A stretch of DNA of 64,000 nucleotides from Amanita rubescens (taxonomy: Eukaryota > Basidiomycota > Agaricomycetes > Agaricales > Amanitaceae). The stretch spans positions 248,001 to 312,000 of the forward strand of contig WION01000009.1 of NCBI GenBank assembly GCA_015039365.1, given 5' to 3'. Position numbers and translations under genes: made by a program. How positions within the stretch are numbered: the stretch's first letter is position 1; each line of letters begins with the position of its first letter. Under the pieces are notes generated by a model. It ran no database searches, was not told where the DNA came from, and was given only the letters and a program-made list of their open reading frames with translations. Below are positions 20,974 through 32,567 of this stretch, piece by piece.

Positions 20974-21448
20974 ATTTCCTCGTATTTCATTTGGACTGGC
21001 GTGGATCTGCGTTTCTGTTTTTTCTTTGCTCCGCATGAGGCTCGAGGAATTTTTTAGCTTACCGTCCACAATGTATTCGTCCATAATAATCATGTATACG
21101 TTCTTGATTGACTAACCATCCTGTATCATGACCTCTGTCCTGATACCTAGATGATATGTAACAACACTTGTGTGCAGCGCGAGGAAGGTCAATATCAGTC
21201 TGTAGGATATGCATATATTCATGATATTTTGTCGTGAGTGTTCAAGAGTAATACTAATAACAGTCGTACAGCCCAGGCATCATTAAATCAAGACCAATCA
21301 TAAACATCCAGAACCGGAAAATTAGACGGGATTACATCGTAGGTCGTTGGAAAGGAGGAAATGGTATATAAGATTAGGGTGACTGCTAACGTGCATCTAA
21401 TTGGACCATCCAAAGTGTGAATCAGCACTTGTTGAAATCGCGTCGCAG
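20974..21448. other. Convergent intergenic region
   Basis: AT-rich sequence between the 3' ends of the J-protein and Ste50-like genes. Nothing beyond presumed 3' UTRs was recognised. Confidence 0.45.
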
Positions 21449-23890
21449 CTATGCCCGTGTTTGCATTGTCGGGAATGCGGATGACATTGGAGAAACTTGG
21501 GAATGCCCGACCATATCATCGGACGGGGCTTGTACCTGCTGCACAGATGTCGCGGGAGTTTGTGGCGGATTCGTCGAGGTATTGGGAGAAGGTGTTGCCG
21601 CTTTGCCGATGAACCATGACTGTGAAAGACATGAGTGATTATGAGATCGTGTGATGCCAATAGAACGTACTGGTACCCATCCTCTATCGCCACCGTCCTC
21701 CTTGACAGCCTGCGTTGCACGACAATTAAACACGATCGACAAACGAAATGAACATGCAACATACGTAAGACCAATGATTATAGCGTTTGAAGACCCTGAG
21801 TGCATCATCCTTCGCCAGGTCAAGTTCCTCTTCTCCCCTCTTCTTATAATCCATTAAAGCTACTCCTGGGTAGCTTGTGGAAATGATGCTCAAGGGCAAA
21901 ATCGGGGTCTTGTTTTCTCCGTCGGAAGAACCACCCTTGGCAGCCGTAGCTTCCGCAATGGCAGAAGCAACAGGGACATTGGTTTCCAGGAGACAGCCCG
22001 CGGGTACCCAACCTTGCTTTGACACGTCCGTATCAACGATGCCCGAGCCAGTCGGATCTCGCTGAACTGCCCACCATCCTTTGGCCCTCGATAATATGAT
22101 GAAAGTATCCCCACTATAGTGGCACTTTCAGACAAGTCACTGCAATGAATGGGACAGAGAACTCACACAACAACGTCAAACTCATCCTCTAGCTCCGCCA
22201 TGTAAGGATAGATTGCCACTGCATAGGAGATACCAGAGAGATCCTTTGGATTTGGTATGTTGTGGGTTCGTTGATGCTGAGGTTGCTCGTGTACCTCTGA
22301 TTTTGAGCCTGAGGTGTCGAGAGCAGTCATGGGAGCAAGTGCGGAAACAACACCGGAATCAGAACCGATCATCGTCGTTCCGCTTGCAGATGTCAGAGAT
22401 CGAGTCGTGGAGGTGCGGTTTGGTGAATTATCTTCATTCCGCTGGCTCTCAACAGCGGGTGATAACGAGCCATCAGGCCAGCCTGGGTGTGGACTTATTA
22501 GAGAACTTTGTAATGGAGTAGGTGCCGAGAGGTCTTGTACTTCGAGTTTCGGTGGTCGAAGTACATTGCGGGAGGACGAAGATTGCTTATGGTGTGTTTG
22601 GACTGTTGGAGTTGGTGCAGAGCCAGTAGCCTTCCTTGCTGCGTGTTTCTGCTCTGCAACTACTATCGGTGACCGGATATCTTTTATATGCTTCAACATA
22701 AACACTGGATTTTTTTGAGCATCTTTGAGTTTTTGGAATAGCAGTAGTGGCTTTTCATCGTAGCTTAGACATCGCTCTATCCTGTTTCCTGAGAAAGTAT
22801 CAGTGGATGAGCTTACGCACCACAAGTCAACGATACTCACCAGATGGACCAAAGCATATGAACATGGCATAATTTTGCCAAGTATCGTTGGTGATGCGAT
22901 ATTTCTTGAGGGCAGCGGGGAGAACTTTCCATGTAGGGTCATCCAGACTGACTTTGAAGCTCTTGAGGTTGTCAGTACTCTCTTGCCTATTAGGTTTATT
23001 GCTCGACGACTGGTTAGGATTTGGGGAGTCGGTCTTGGGATTCGGGGAGTCGGTCTGATACTGAGGTTGAGGGCGTGACTTTTCAGTTGGAGGAAGTTGA
23101 CCGTTGCTACGCGTATAAGGTTGAACGTCATGCTCTAATTGTTGAGGAGATGGATGAGGAGATTCGACTACATCGGGTTTGGTTGGAGACTTCTGTGGTT
23201 TGACATACTGAGCCCATTTGAATGAGGCCTGCCTGACAAGTGGCGAAGAAATATCATCCTATCATGATCAGGTTGACAAGTTGGCAGGCACAATTCGCGA
23301 TAACTTACAGTCCTCCCAGATCCCGTTCTAAAGGTATTGAATTCCTCTATCAATGACTGGACAACACTGTTCAGTTGGCGATTCTCTTCTTCTAACGATC
23401 GAAGTCTCCGAACTGATGTGGGATTGTAAACGTCATCTACGCTCAAAGTGCACAAGTCTACCTTGGTCGCTGAAAGAGGAGCTCAACCTCTCTAAAGAGG
23501 TAGTCTTGGAGCGGTCTGATGCTTCGGCTATTCCAAAATCAGCATGTAATAGTAGTCGCGGATATCAGGGACTTGCATGGTGGCACGTAGCTGTCGTCGT
23601 CTCTGGGTATCCCGTACGAAACCTTGACAAAATAAATGGCTTTAAGAATCGCTAGTCTGTGCCCAATACTAGACACTCCGAGAAGTTTTAGATTTTCAGA
23701 GTCGATCGCTGTGAGAATGTCGCCACGGATTTTGTGCTCTGGACATCTATGAATAACGGCACCCAGGGGGTAAGGAGGACGAACCTTTTATCTGTGACTC
23801 GTACTGCGGGTAACCGAGTTTTGCCAGCCAGCCATGTACATCGAATTCATCCCAGTCCAGAATATGCTTGTCGAGGGTTGGAACGTCCAT
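21449..23890 (-). CDS. Ste50/Ubc2-like MAPK adaptor with SAM, RA and two SH3 domains
   Basis: The N-terminal SAM domain reads WDEFDVHGWLAKLGYPQYE, then GDILTAIDSENLKLLGV and GHRLAILKAIYFVK. A Ras-association domain follows (VSLDDPTWKVLPAALKKY-type exon at 22.9 kb, then MFICFG and ERCLSYDEKPLLLFQKL). A Ser/Thr/Pro-rich linker precedes two SH3 domains: AIYPYMAELEDEFDVV...GWWAVQRD and ALMDYKKRGEEELDLA...GWVPSWFIGK. Ste50 connects Cdc42/Ras to the Ste11 MAPKKK. SH3 domains at the C-terminus are the layout described for Ustilago Ubc2 and its basidiomycete relatives, where they act in mating and virulence signalling. The start is at 23888-23890, 129 bp from the divergent LRR gene. Confidence 0.9.
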
Positions 23891-24019
23891 GGTCGAAGAG
23901 AAGCACAGCTGCCAAGCCCAGCCCAAGTGAATGTGCCTGATACGACCACGTGATCTAGCTCGTAATTCGGCGTCGTATTTAATACGCGCTGCTCTCTTGG
24001 TTGACCTTTCTTTCCTTCC

Positions 24020-25715
24020 ATGTTCTCCGCACGCCTTCCCCACTCGCCCTCGTCCTCTCCACCCTCCTCGCCGGCGCCATGTGTCGATTCCTCACCCTTG
24101 AATTCGCCGTCACTAACACCTATGATTTTGGATAATTACGACATGGACGATGATGCCCTGGTTTCTCGCTCGGCTCCATCTTCTCGTCCAATTGATCCAT
24201 TCGCGGCATCTGCCGTGCCTGACTGGATTCCGCCTCAGTACGAGCGGCGACCTCCAGGAAGCACCAGAATGGGTAAGCGTGCTCGCGCCGAACGCGATCC
24301 ATTGGCGACGCCCCCAGGGTCGGCTAAGAAAACGAGATATCATTATCGCGCCATGCATCGTTCTGTGTCTTCTGGAACTGTTTTTGGGCTCGGAAAGATT
24401 GGTCTAAATATTCACAATAGCGGAGACGCTATGGACTGTCAACAGTCGCGTGAGGAGCAGATCTGGGAAGAAGTATCTACAAAAGCATTTAATGGCAATG
24501 GAAACTTAGATTTAAGGTATGTGAACCACCTGTCACATGCGTATAACTACGAATTCGCGCCCCAGTAATAAAGGCATCACTCACATCTCACGGAAATTTA
24601 TTGAGGATCTAGAAAACATATACATCCCACCTAATAGCCTGGACAGTTTTCGATCCACGGAGATGTCCACATCCCCTGGAAACCCGCACCGACCTTTTTC
24701 TCGTTCTCTGACCGCACCTGCGGACATTGAAGACTTTGGATCCTACCTTTCTCCGTCAGAAGTAAAAACAGTTGCCAGGGAGAGAGCTAGACGAGTCAAA
24801 ACGATTTCAGACATGCCCCTTGGCTTTCCCAAAGGAGATATCGCCCTCTACCTGATGGGCAATCAGATCACAAAATTACCAAAGGAATTATTCAATCTAC
24901 AAAAGATAACTATTTTATCCATCAGTGCGTTTATGTTCGCCCACTGTCATGCACATTATTAAATCGGGACGTTAGGAAATAATAAATTAACATATCTACC
25001 TCCCGAGATCAGATATCTTTCTAGCTTGCACACTCTGAACGTTGCCTATAATCAACTTCGATATTTACCCTCCGAAATGCTAGAAATGTCGCTTACGATC
25101 CTGAACGTGCATCCAAACCCGTTTTTGGAATCGGATACTGCACTGCTGCGACCGACCCACCTTCTACCTCGCGTCATACCATTAGTAGAAGTATGTTTAC
25201 GCAAACTTCTCTCGCCAATCTCAGTGCACCAGGGTGAACCAATCCTCGCTGCATATTATGAGCTGCCCTTGCGGGAATGTAAGCCTCAGGACATGGATCC
25301 GCTACCCTTACCCGGCAGAAAGCGCGTCAGTGAAGCTCTACCGCCACATCTAAGAAAGGCTTTAGACGTGTGTCTGCCGGGCTCCGTTTATGACTTGGGT
25401 GACGAAGATACGGAAGACAGCCAATATAATGATGACAATATCACAGGCCTCGGACGTTGTCCATGTACAATAAAGGGAAAGGCAGGAGAAGATTATGGGG
25501 TTTTCGTCCGACATGCAGAAGAACGATTTAGTTGGGAATCCAAAATCGCGAATGTCGAAGTTGGGGCAACAGTGCCAGTGCGATGGCGAGGATGCAACTG
25601 GGGATGTCTTGAATTTCTAGACGAGGTACCACGTTGTACGAGTGATGACGGGACCGAGGAAGCGGCGGTACGGCCTTTGGAGCTTGGCAACGAGTTGGAC
25701 TTTGATGATGATTGA
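24020..25715 (+). CDS. Leucine-rich repeat protein, fungal, function unknown
   Basis: Three exons give a protein of about 520 residues. The N-terminal third is Ser/Pro-rich and probably disordered. LRR segments follow: GNLDLSNKGITHIS, ALYLMGNQITKLPKELFNL, NNKLTYLPPEIRYLSSL and NVAYNQLRYLPSEML. The C-terminal part has a compact conserved-looking block, CPCTIKGKAGEDYGVF and WRGCNWGCLEFLD, with five cysteines, and an acidic end at 25715. I do not recognise a named orthologue. The LRR type suggests a protein-interaction scaffold. The zinc-finger gene follows in the same direction after only 50 bp. Confidence 0.82.
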
Positions 25716-25765
25716 AATCAATATTACATAATCCATTGAGAACCTCACCGGTCGGACTAGTCAGG

Positions 25766-27951
25766 ATGTCGCGCCGAGCCATATTTACCATGAATTCGCA
25801 CTTCAGGTCAAGAAGCACTCCTCCATCGTATGTCGCTGGCCCGCCCCAGATAATCCAGCAGGAACAAAACTCCTATCCCTGCAAGCAATTTTCTCCCACT
25901 CCCGTGCTCTGCTTATCTCCATCCAACTCCATGACGTCCCAGAACTTCTCACTCCCTCCGAGCGGTCCTTTAATGACAGATCAATGTACGGACGAATGCG
26001 TCGTAATCACTTGTGACGATCCAGACCACGTCGACGGCATTTCTTGCGATAGTTTATATGCTGAACTTTTGACGGGTGAAATTTCCGCTGGATCTCAAAG
26101 GAGCAATCTAAACACTTTTTTGAATTATACAACTTCATGTTCAAGAGGGCCACCTGATCTATGTACCACCAAATGCTCAATACAGCCGGTCCCCGAGCAG
26201 AGATCAGGTTGCGGAGCAGACTGTAATAATGTATGCATCAATCCGAGCGAGTGCGCAGAATGTATGCCGCTCATTGATGATTTTGTGCGTTCTCGTTGAC
26301 TCTGTTTTCACCGCGTTAAATGTTAGCTAGCTTGGATTTCAATGTTGCAATGATTCGTACCAACACGCAGCTCAATCAAGGCAACCTTCCATCTCACCAG
26401 AGTTTAATGTCGTCGCGTCAAATAGCACAGAACATTACTGGCATCAGACGCCACTAGGCTCGAGCTCTTTATCATCTCAAATACCCATAGAACATGCATC
26501 CCATTCAATGTATAATTTAAACGGTCCTTCCCCACATCCCGGAAAGACGAACCACAAAGAGAGTCAGACCCCCATGATAGGTTGCCAGTGGGGGAATTGC
26601 GACGCTTCATTCTCATCACCCGATGAGCTAATTGAGCACGTAAATCTTCACCACTTGTCCTGGGGGACACCGGCCCAAACGAGCAACGAAATAACCCTTT
26701 CTCGATCAGCGTCAACTATCTCTGGGCTGCAGACAGGGGAGTCCCCAACGGACGTTTCGACTTTGTCGTGTCACTGGCGCAATTGTGACAAGCATCCGCC
26801 TGAACCCGAGCCCAAACCACATACATGCCCATTGCCCTATGAGAATTGGCGGGATCTCATAGCTGTCCATATATTCCGCGACCATCTTGGGTTTCCGCCT
26901 GAAATCGCCTCAGGTGCTTCTGAGATCACACAAGATGGCAGGGAAGATACGGATAGTTCATCTATCAGTGCGGATTCGCGGAACTCCGAGCTCGATGTCC
27001 TGACTACGCCAACACTCTCACCAGCACTGTCCACCTTGACCGCCCACGAATCAATTGATATGATCCGTACTCCTCAGCAAGGATACCTGGACAACCCGTC
27101 GGATACGGAACCGTCAATCGCCAATATGACAGAAAGGAGTTTATGCAAACCTTCAAAAGCTTCTCACAAGTGCCTATGGCAGGGGTGCAGTGAATCTTTC
27201 GACGCCTGTGAAGATTTAACGGCACACCTATCCAGCGTGCACGTTGGAAGCGGTCGCCCTGTTTATGAGTGTTTCTGGGAAGGCTGCACTCGAAACAAAG
27301 AGGCGGGGTTCGGAAGTCGACAAAAGATAAACCGCCATCTGCAGGTAAAAGCTGACTGATGTTGATCTGGATATGCCTGACAATAGTTACTTTCAGTCTC
27401 ACACTGGTCATCGCCCCTTTCAATGTAGCGTCTGCCACCAAAATTTTTCTGAAGCTGCCACGCTGCAGCAGCATATGAGGAGGCATACGCAAGAAAGTCA
27501 GCGAATATATTTTCTCGTAGTTATCCGAGCTCACCGCCTGTTATTAGAACCATATGTATGCGACCACCCTGGTTGCAACAAATCTTTTGCCATCGCAGGG
27601 GCATTGACAATCCACAAAAGGACACATAGCGGACAAAAACCGTTTAAATGCCCTCAGTGCGACAGGTAACTCAACATGCTTTATCTCCAAAGGGTCATGT
27701 TTTTGACGCTTTGCACAGAGCATTCGCGGAGTCTTCCAACCTCTCGAAACACGTTAGTACCCTCTATTTGTTTATTGTAGCAACGAAACTGACACAAGAT
27801 AAAGCTGCGCACGCACACTGGCGTTAAACCATACACATGTCCTGAACCAGGCTGCGTAAAAACATTTGCACGGCCTGATCAGCTCACCCGCCACTTGGCA
27901 ACCCATAGGAAAAAAAACCGCTCTTCCATTAGCGACAGAGCTTGCAGGTAA
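25766..27951 (+). CDS. C2H2 zinc-finger transcription factor (Zap1-like arrangement)
   Basis: The protein has an N-terminal cysteine-rich part ([32 protein letters not shown]). Isolated CxW-type fingers follow ([57 protein letters not shown]). A C-terminal tandem array of four classical fingers comes last, e.g. [59 protein letters not shown] and [18 protein letters not shown]. Paired CxW fingers before a classical array resemble zinc-sensing Zap1, but the assignment is tentative. The ATG at 25766 is the first good one; 25790 is an alternative. The stop at 27949-27951 lies 24 bp from the stop of the opposing gene. A ZIP transporter occurs in the same window at 39 kb. Confidence 0.85.
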
Positions 27952-27975
27952 AAAGGATGTACCATTACTATGTAA

Positions 27976-28941
27976 CTATAAGTTATGATTTTTATGATCT
28001 GACTCTATCTGTCCATCATCTACCATCTCTCGTAATTCACACCTTTCCCAGGTTTCAGTTGAAGGATAAGTCAACTCGACAACATGTTCACCATTATCTA
28101 ACACCTTCGTATTGAAATATAACATCCTTGATCGAAAATTCACGGCAGGGAGACAGAAGACGTGAGTAACCTCAGAAGGTAACTGATCCAGTAAAAGGTC
28201 CGAGTCCGGCGAATGAACTATGAAGCATTGAACCGAACTGGGAATAGCAACGTAAATCTTGGGATCCGCGAGGCCCAATTCCAGTTCTACGAGGTTTGGG
28301 CAGACGATAGCCATGTTTGCGACGTAATCGCTCCCGACACCTGCTAAAGTTAAACGTTTGATGTGTGGCATGCGCCATGAAAGATTGAGGTAATTCTCGT
28401 CTTTGTCTTGTAGTGCTGAAATCAAGAAGCGGGGTACCTCGGGGCTGAACGTGTGGACTATCTCCAGTTCAGTCACCTGTGAGGGGAAATCGACCAGTCT
28501 GGAATACTCGAATATGTCGTCAAAGCCCATGTTGTGGTAATGAATTGCAATCTTGCGCAAGTTGGGAAGGAAGGGGAATAGGTCGTCACTGGTGAAATAG
28601 AGAAAGTCTGCCATGGCTTTAGCGGCCGGATGGTCTAGGGTGGACTCCTGCTGCGGTGCAGGGGGATGGTCGATGAGGAAGGTAATGCTGCGACACCTGG
28701 CTTCGAAGTATGCCTGGGTGTCTTTGGATCCACGACGCAAAATGCTGAGAAAATGGTCCAAATATGAAATGCAGGGAATGTAAACGTCCTTGGATGATAG
28801 ACGGATATATGCGCTTCTCCAAACTGAATTAATGAGTGGCACGGTCTTCATGACGGTGACGCGTTCATTGGCAGAGAGCCGTAGTGACCAGAGAGAGTCA
28901 ACGATTGACTCGAATAGTTCTGTTGGGACGTGCGAAGCCAT
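27976..28941 (-). CDS. F-box-like / LRR-type single-exon protein
   Basis: An uninterrupted frame of 321 codons begins MASHVPTELFESIVDSLW, a typical N-terminal F-box-like opening in agaricomycetes. It is followed by a leucine-rich body with LPNLRKIAIHYHNM, MPHIKRLTLAGVG and CPNLVELELGL. Such proteins form large, fast-evolving families and may act as substrate receptors of SCF ubiquitin ligases. The target is unknown and the F-box itself is degenerate. The lack of introns contrasts with the neighbours. The ATG at 28939-28941 is preferred over an upstream non-ATG frame. Confidence 0.75.
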   Translation of the reverse strand: MASHVPTELFESIVDSLWSLRLSANERVTVMKTVPLINSVWRSAYIRLSSKDVYIPCISYLDHFLSILRRGSKDTQAYFEARCRSITFLIDHPPAPQQESTLDHPAAKAMADFLYFTSDDLFPFLPNLRKIAIHYHNMGFDDIFEYSRLVDFPSQVTELEIVHTFSPEVPRFLISALQDKDENYLNLSWRMPHIKRLTLAGVGSDYVANMAIVCPNLVELELGLADPKIYVAIPSSVQCFIVHSPDSDLLLDQLPSEVTHVFCLPAVNFRSRMLYFNTKVLDNGEHVVELTYPSTETWERCELREMVDDGQIESDHKNHNL

Positions 28942-29204
28942 TGTGCAACAAGATGTGCGCACTCGGTTTATAAAGCGGCAAAGTGCGTCATTGCGATCGT
29001 TCGATCGAGGTTAAAAACTCCAATTTGGCTTTACATACCAATCAGGCGCTCGTCGCCGGCATCTTTGACTTACCGGATAATGGCAGCCCCTAACTCAGTT
29101 CTTCAGACAATAGGAGGGGAAAAAAAGCCACAAGTTCAGTAGTCCACACAGAGTTACAAGATATGGATATAAGACGGAGATCAAGAAACCAAGAAGTAAA
29201 AGGC

Positions 29205-30053
29205 TCAACCTGCGCGGGTGTGAAGAGAAGCCGAAGATAGGGTACGTGGTAGGCTATCGAGGTGAATAGTGGGCGTAGATGGACAAGTTGCGATTCTCGC
29301 CGCAGAAACGAGACCAATCGTCCGGCGCGTTGTGATAGCTTTGCCTATCTATTCGTTAGCATAACTTGTCAAAAAGTCATTGGGGAAGGACGTACCAAGA
29401 GACTTGATCTCGTCGTAGCCTCGAAGTCTTGCCTTGTCACACGAGGGATCGACAGTGATACCTTCTTCCACACATATATATTGAATCTTGTGTTGATCGA
29501 GGAACTCGTGGCTGACTATCCAGGGGGCTTCAGAGACTACTTCATCCACCCACCGACAGTGGCGGACCAGTTCACATCGTTCCACGTGGGGTAAAAGACT
29601 CGTGTAACCATAACTTGCCATGAGCTGGTCGGAGAAAACGCCAACGAGGAGATAGACCGATGGAAAGGCAAGTTTAGCTTGGCGCAGTTGCAGCGCATGG
29701 CTAACCGACGGGTTTCGATATCAGCCGAGAGAGAAGCACGGAGGCCATGTGGGTACTAACCCTACGTTAAATATATCAAACGTGCCATCGACGTAGACTC
29801 GAATAGTTTTGTTGTCAGCAAAGAGCTGCGGTCTCTCGCCAGCGCGCGGTTTTGATGATCCATCGAGCGCTCGGCGAACATTTGCCTGAATTTCTTCGGC
29901 TGTGAACCTTGCCGTCTCGAACTTTGTTAGCGCCACTGACGTCGGCGATGGTTCGAATACAGTACGACTGATATCGGCGACGCTTGATTCTAGTGATTGG
30001 TTGGAGATGACGTCGTAGTCGTCGTCGTCGCTGAGGACGGTTGTAGGATCCAT
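29205..30053 (-). CDS. Cytidylyltransferase-like protein (choline-phosphate cytidylyltransferase family) with altered motifs
   Basis: Four exons give a protein of about 230 residues. An acidic N-terminus leads to IRVYVDGTFDIFNVG, joined by an intron to HALQLRQAK and FPSVYLLVGVFSD. Later blocks, VERCELVRHCRWVDEVV and APWIVSHEFLDQHKI, match Pct1/CCT closely. CCT makes CDP-choline in the Kennedy pathway. Two catalytic signatures deviate: HxGH is NVGH (Asn codon at 29766-29768), and RTEGISTS is RTIGLVSA. The C-terminal membrane-sensing helix of CCT also seems absent. The protein may be a divergent active enzyme, act on another substrate, or be a pseudoenzyme. The donor of the first intron is GTTAGT. 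The start at 30051-30053 is an ATG. Confidence 0.8.
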
Positions 30054-30171
30054 CTGGGCAGAGAATGGGAAAAGAAGCGAGGGGTAAAAAAAGCTACTGA
30101 GAGCGTCGACTCAACATGACTCGCGGAGGCAGATCATCAAGGGAAGCAGCGTCGTGTATACAGTTATGACT

Positions 30172-32309
30172 CTACATTTGCAACAAAATCCCCTGCAGGT
30201 ACCACCGCATTCCTTCCACTCCCTTTGCAATCGCTCCGATAACCCCATCTGGTCGTATAACGACAACCCCGTACCTGCCATCCAACACATACGCATCGTG
30301 CGCGTACCCTCCGCTATCCTCCAACACGAATTTCGCATGTGCTGCTTCCATCGCGGATATTACCTGTCCTCGTCGAATAATCAAAACAGAAGAAACCGTC
30401 CCTCTGGGATAAGATGAGAGCGATTTTAGCACGTGTGCCCAGCGACGTGTCGCTTCCGCAAAAACCAGCACGGTGTGATGTGTCGGCCCCAATACATCAA
30501 ACAAGTGCCACGTCTTTGTCGTCAGGCGCCGTCCTCCGCGTATCTCGCATATCAGTCAAACAGGGTGCATCAGGCGCCCTGTCCCCAGCTCGTAACATCG
30601 CATCCTCTTGCAGGTCATAGGCGTCAAGCACCTCCTCGTCCACTGTCGCTGGCGTCAGACTCGTAATCGTGGTAATATTCCTCGTCCTCTGCGGCTGCCT
30701 CTCTTGTGTCCTTTCTCCTCTCGTCGAGAAGCATTGAACTCCATCGGTAATTGATTCCAGCTGGAAAGAGTGAACTGTTCAGGAAATCTCGTGATTCCAT
30801 ACCTCGGTAGGGATCAGTGGGCATCCTACTCGCTTGACCAATCATCTCCGCAATTACTGAAAGGCGTTCTTCCGAGTACGAATTCAGAAGCGAATATGGA
30901 GCGAACGTTTTTGTGCACCAAAGCAAGCTTCCATGCCAAGTTGAAAGCGTCTTCCATGTCAATATTTATACCCTAGTACGCTTGCTTTGAGCAAACAAAA
31001 CATATGACCAATAGAAGCAACTATACCTGGCCGCGCACTGAGCCAGCGGTGACTTTTGCAACTCAGTAAGGTACTGTCATCTGGTTGAACAGTGATTCAC
31101 CTCCCGCAATCGATACACGACCATCCATTAACTTGTTGACCATCCGAATATGCGATCTATTCACATATCAGACAAGTACGGTGCCACTCGGTGCCACTGA
31201 ACCAAGCAACGTACGGATAAAAAGACGACGACAAGATTTCACCAAACTTCAAGTGACTGTCCTTACCAGTGCCTTCGTGCAATAGTTGCACGAGGCGTTT
31301 TTTATCTTCGCATAATTGAAAAGGATTTGTATCTTGTCCTGCAAGACTGTATGCAAAGAGTCCTGGAGTACCGGTCCTTCGCAAGCCAACACTACCCAGG
31401 TATGATATGAGGATGAAAATAAAGATCGCGACACTTACTGATGATTTGTCGAGCACTTCCAAACGTGCCAATACTGCAATGTCAAAGGTATGAGTCACCG
31501 GACCATGAAACACGGAACTGGCGTACTTCTTCAGATAGTCCCTTCTACGTATATTTCCCCGATAATCACGTCATCTCCCTGCTTTGTTTCGTTCATAAAC
31601 TCCAAACCTAACAAGTCGCAGACTATTTTGGCCGCCGTATCCGTTCCAACGACCCACGTATAATTTGCCTCTTCATGCACCGGTGTGTGCTCGCCGTCTC
31701 CGTGTTTGACAAGCTTTACCTTTACATAGTCACAGGATTGTTCAAATGACACCAATTCTGTTTCTTGCCCGATCGAGCAACCTAATCTCGCCAGCGCGGC
31801 GTGTAGAATTCGTTCCAGCCGATCGGGTCTAAGTAACAAAACATTCAACTAGGAGAAAATAGAGTCAATATAATATAGTGTGGGCAAGAGTTAATACAGA
31901 CAAATGGGCTTCCGGGAGAAGGCTCCAAATGGGGTAGAACCTCGAATTCGACGAATTTTTCAGCCTCATCATACAAGCGGACGTGTGGAACATCTGTAGC
32001 TTGGTCCAAAACGTCGTCTAAAATTCCTAATGTCTTGAAAATCTCGAGCGAGCGAGGCTAATAGATAAGAATTATATAAGAGGTGTAGGATGGGTCGAAT
32101 AAAATATTGAAATAACCATGATTGCGGGATTCCAGAGCTGGTGACGTCGACCCTCGATAATACGAACGGGGATACCGTGGTGAAGTAACGAGAGAGCAAG
32201 TATTAAGCCTGACGGCCCTGCTCCTACCTGGTAGGCTCTCGTCAGGAACTATCGAAACAGAGAGAGAGGGTTTATGAAAAAACCGTACAATGAGGATTTC
32301 AGGACGCAT
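30172..32309 (-). CDS. FAD-dependent monooxygenase, phenol 2-monooxygenase-like, probable frameshift near the 3' end
   Basis: The spliced N-terminus MRPEILIVGAGPSGLILALS holds the Rossmann GxGxxG fold. The body includes VRIIEGRRHQLWNPA and RPDRLERILHAAL. It also has the FAD-binding block VSIAGDAAH with CRSPAGAQGLNTGIQD, characteristic of PF01494 aromatic hydroxylases. The C-terminal domain is thioredoxin-like (LGPTHHTVLVFAEATRRW). These flavoenzymes hydroxylate phenolic compounds with NADPH and O2; the substrate is unknown. Around 30500-30507 the frames of the two last blocks do not meet: one extra T in GCACTTGTTTGATG breaks the expected ALFDVLGP. This could be a sequence error or a truncating mutation. 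The start at 32307-32309 is an ATG. Confidence 0.8.
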
Positions 32310-32567
32310 CGAGAGTAATGAGCAGGAAAGATTTCATTGAAACTTTCCAAAAGGCTGGTTTTTGTGCCTCGGAGCGGGATGAGACGCGTGTACACAGATC
32401 AATTCCGTTGCGCCTTGTACGGCAACGGTTCACGTACCTGGGATACGTAGGCGAGGGGTGTGCCTATCATCATGTGTGGAGTATATTCAAAATTAAAAAG
32501 CGCCAATCTTTGGCTGTTTCTGTCAGATAACGCGCTGATCTCATGATGTTTTTTTCTCTCCAAAAGA

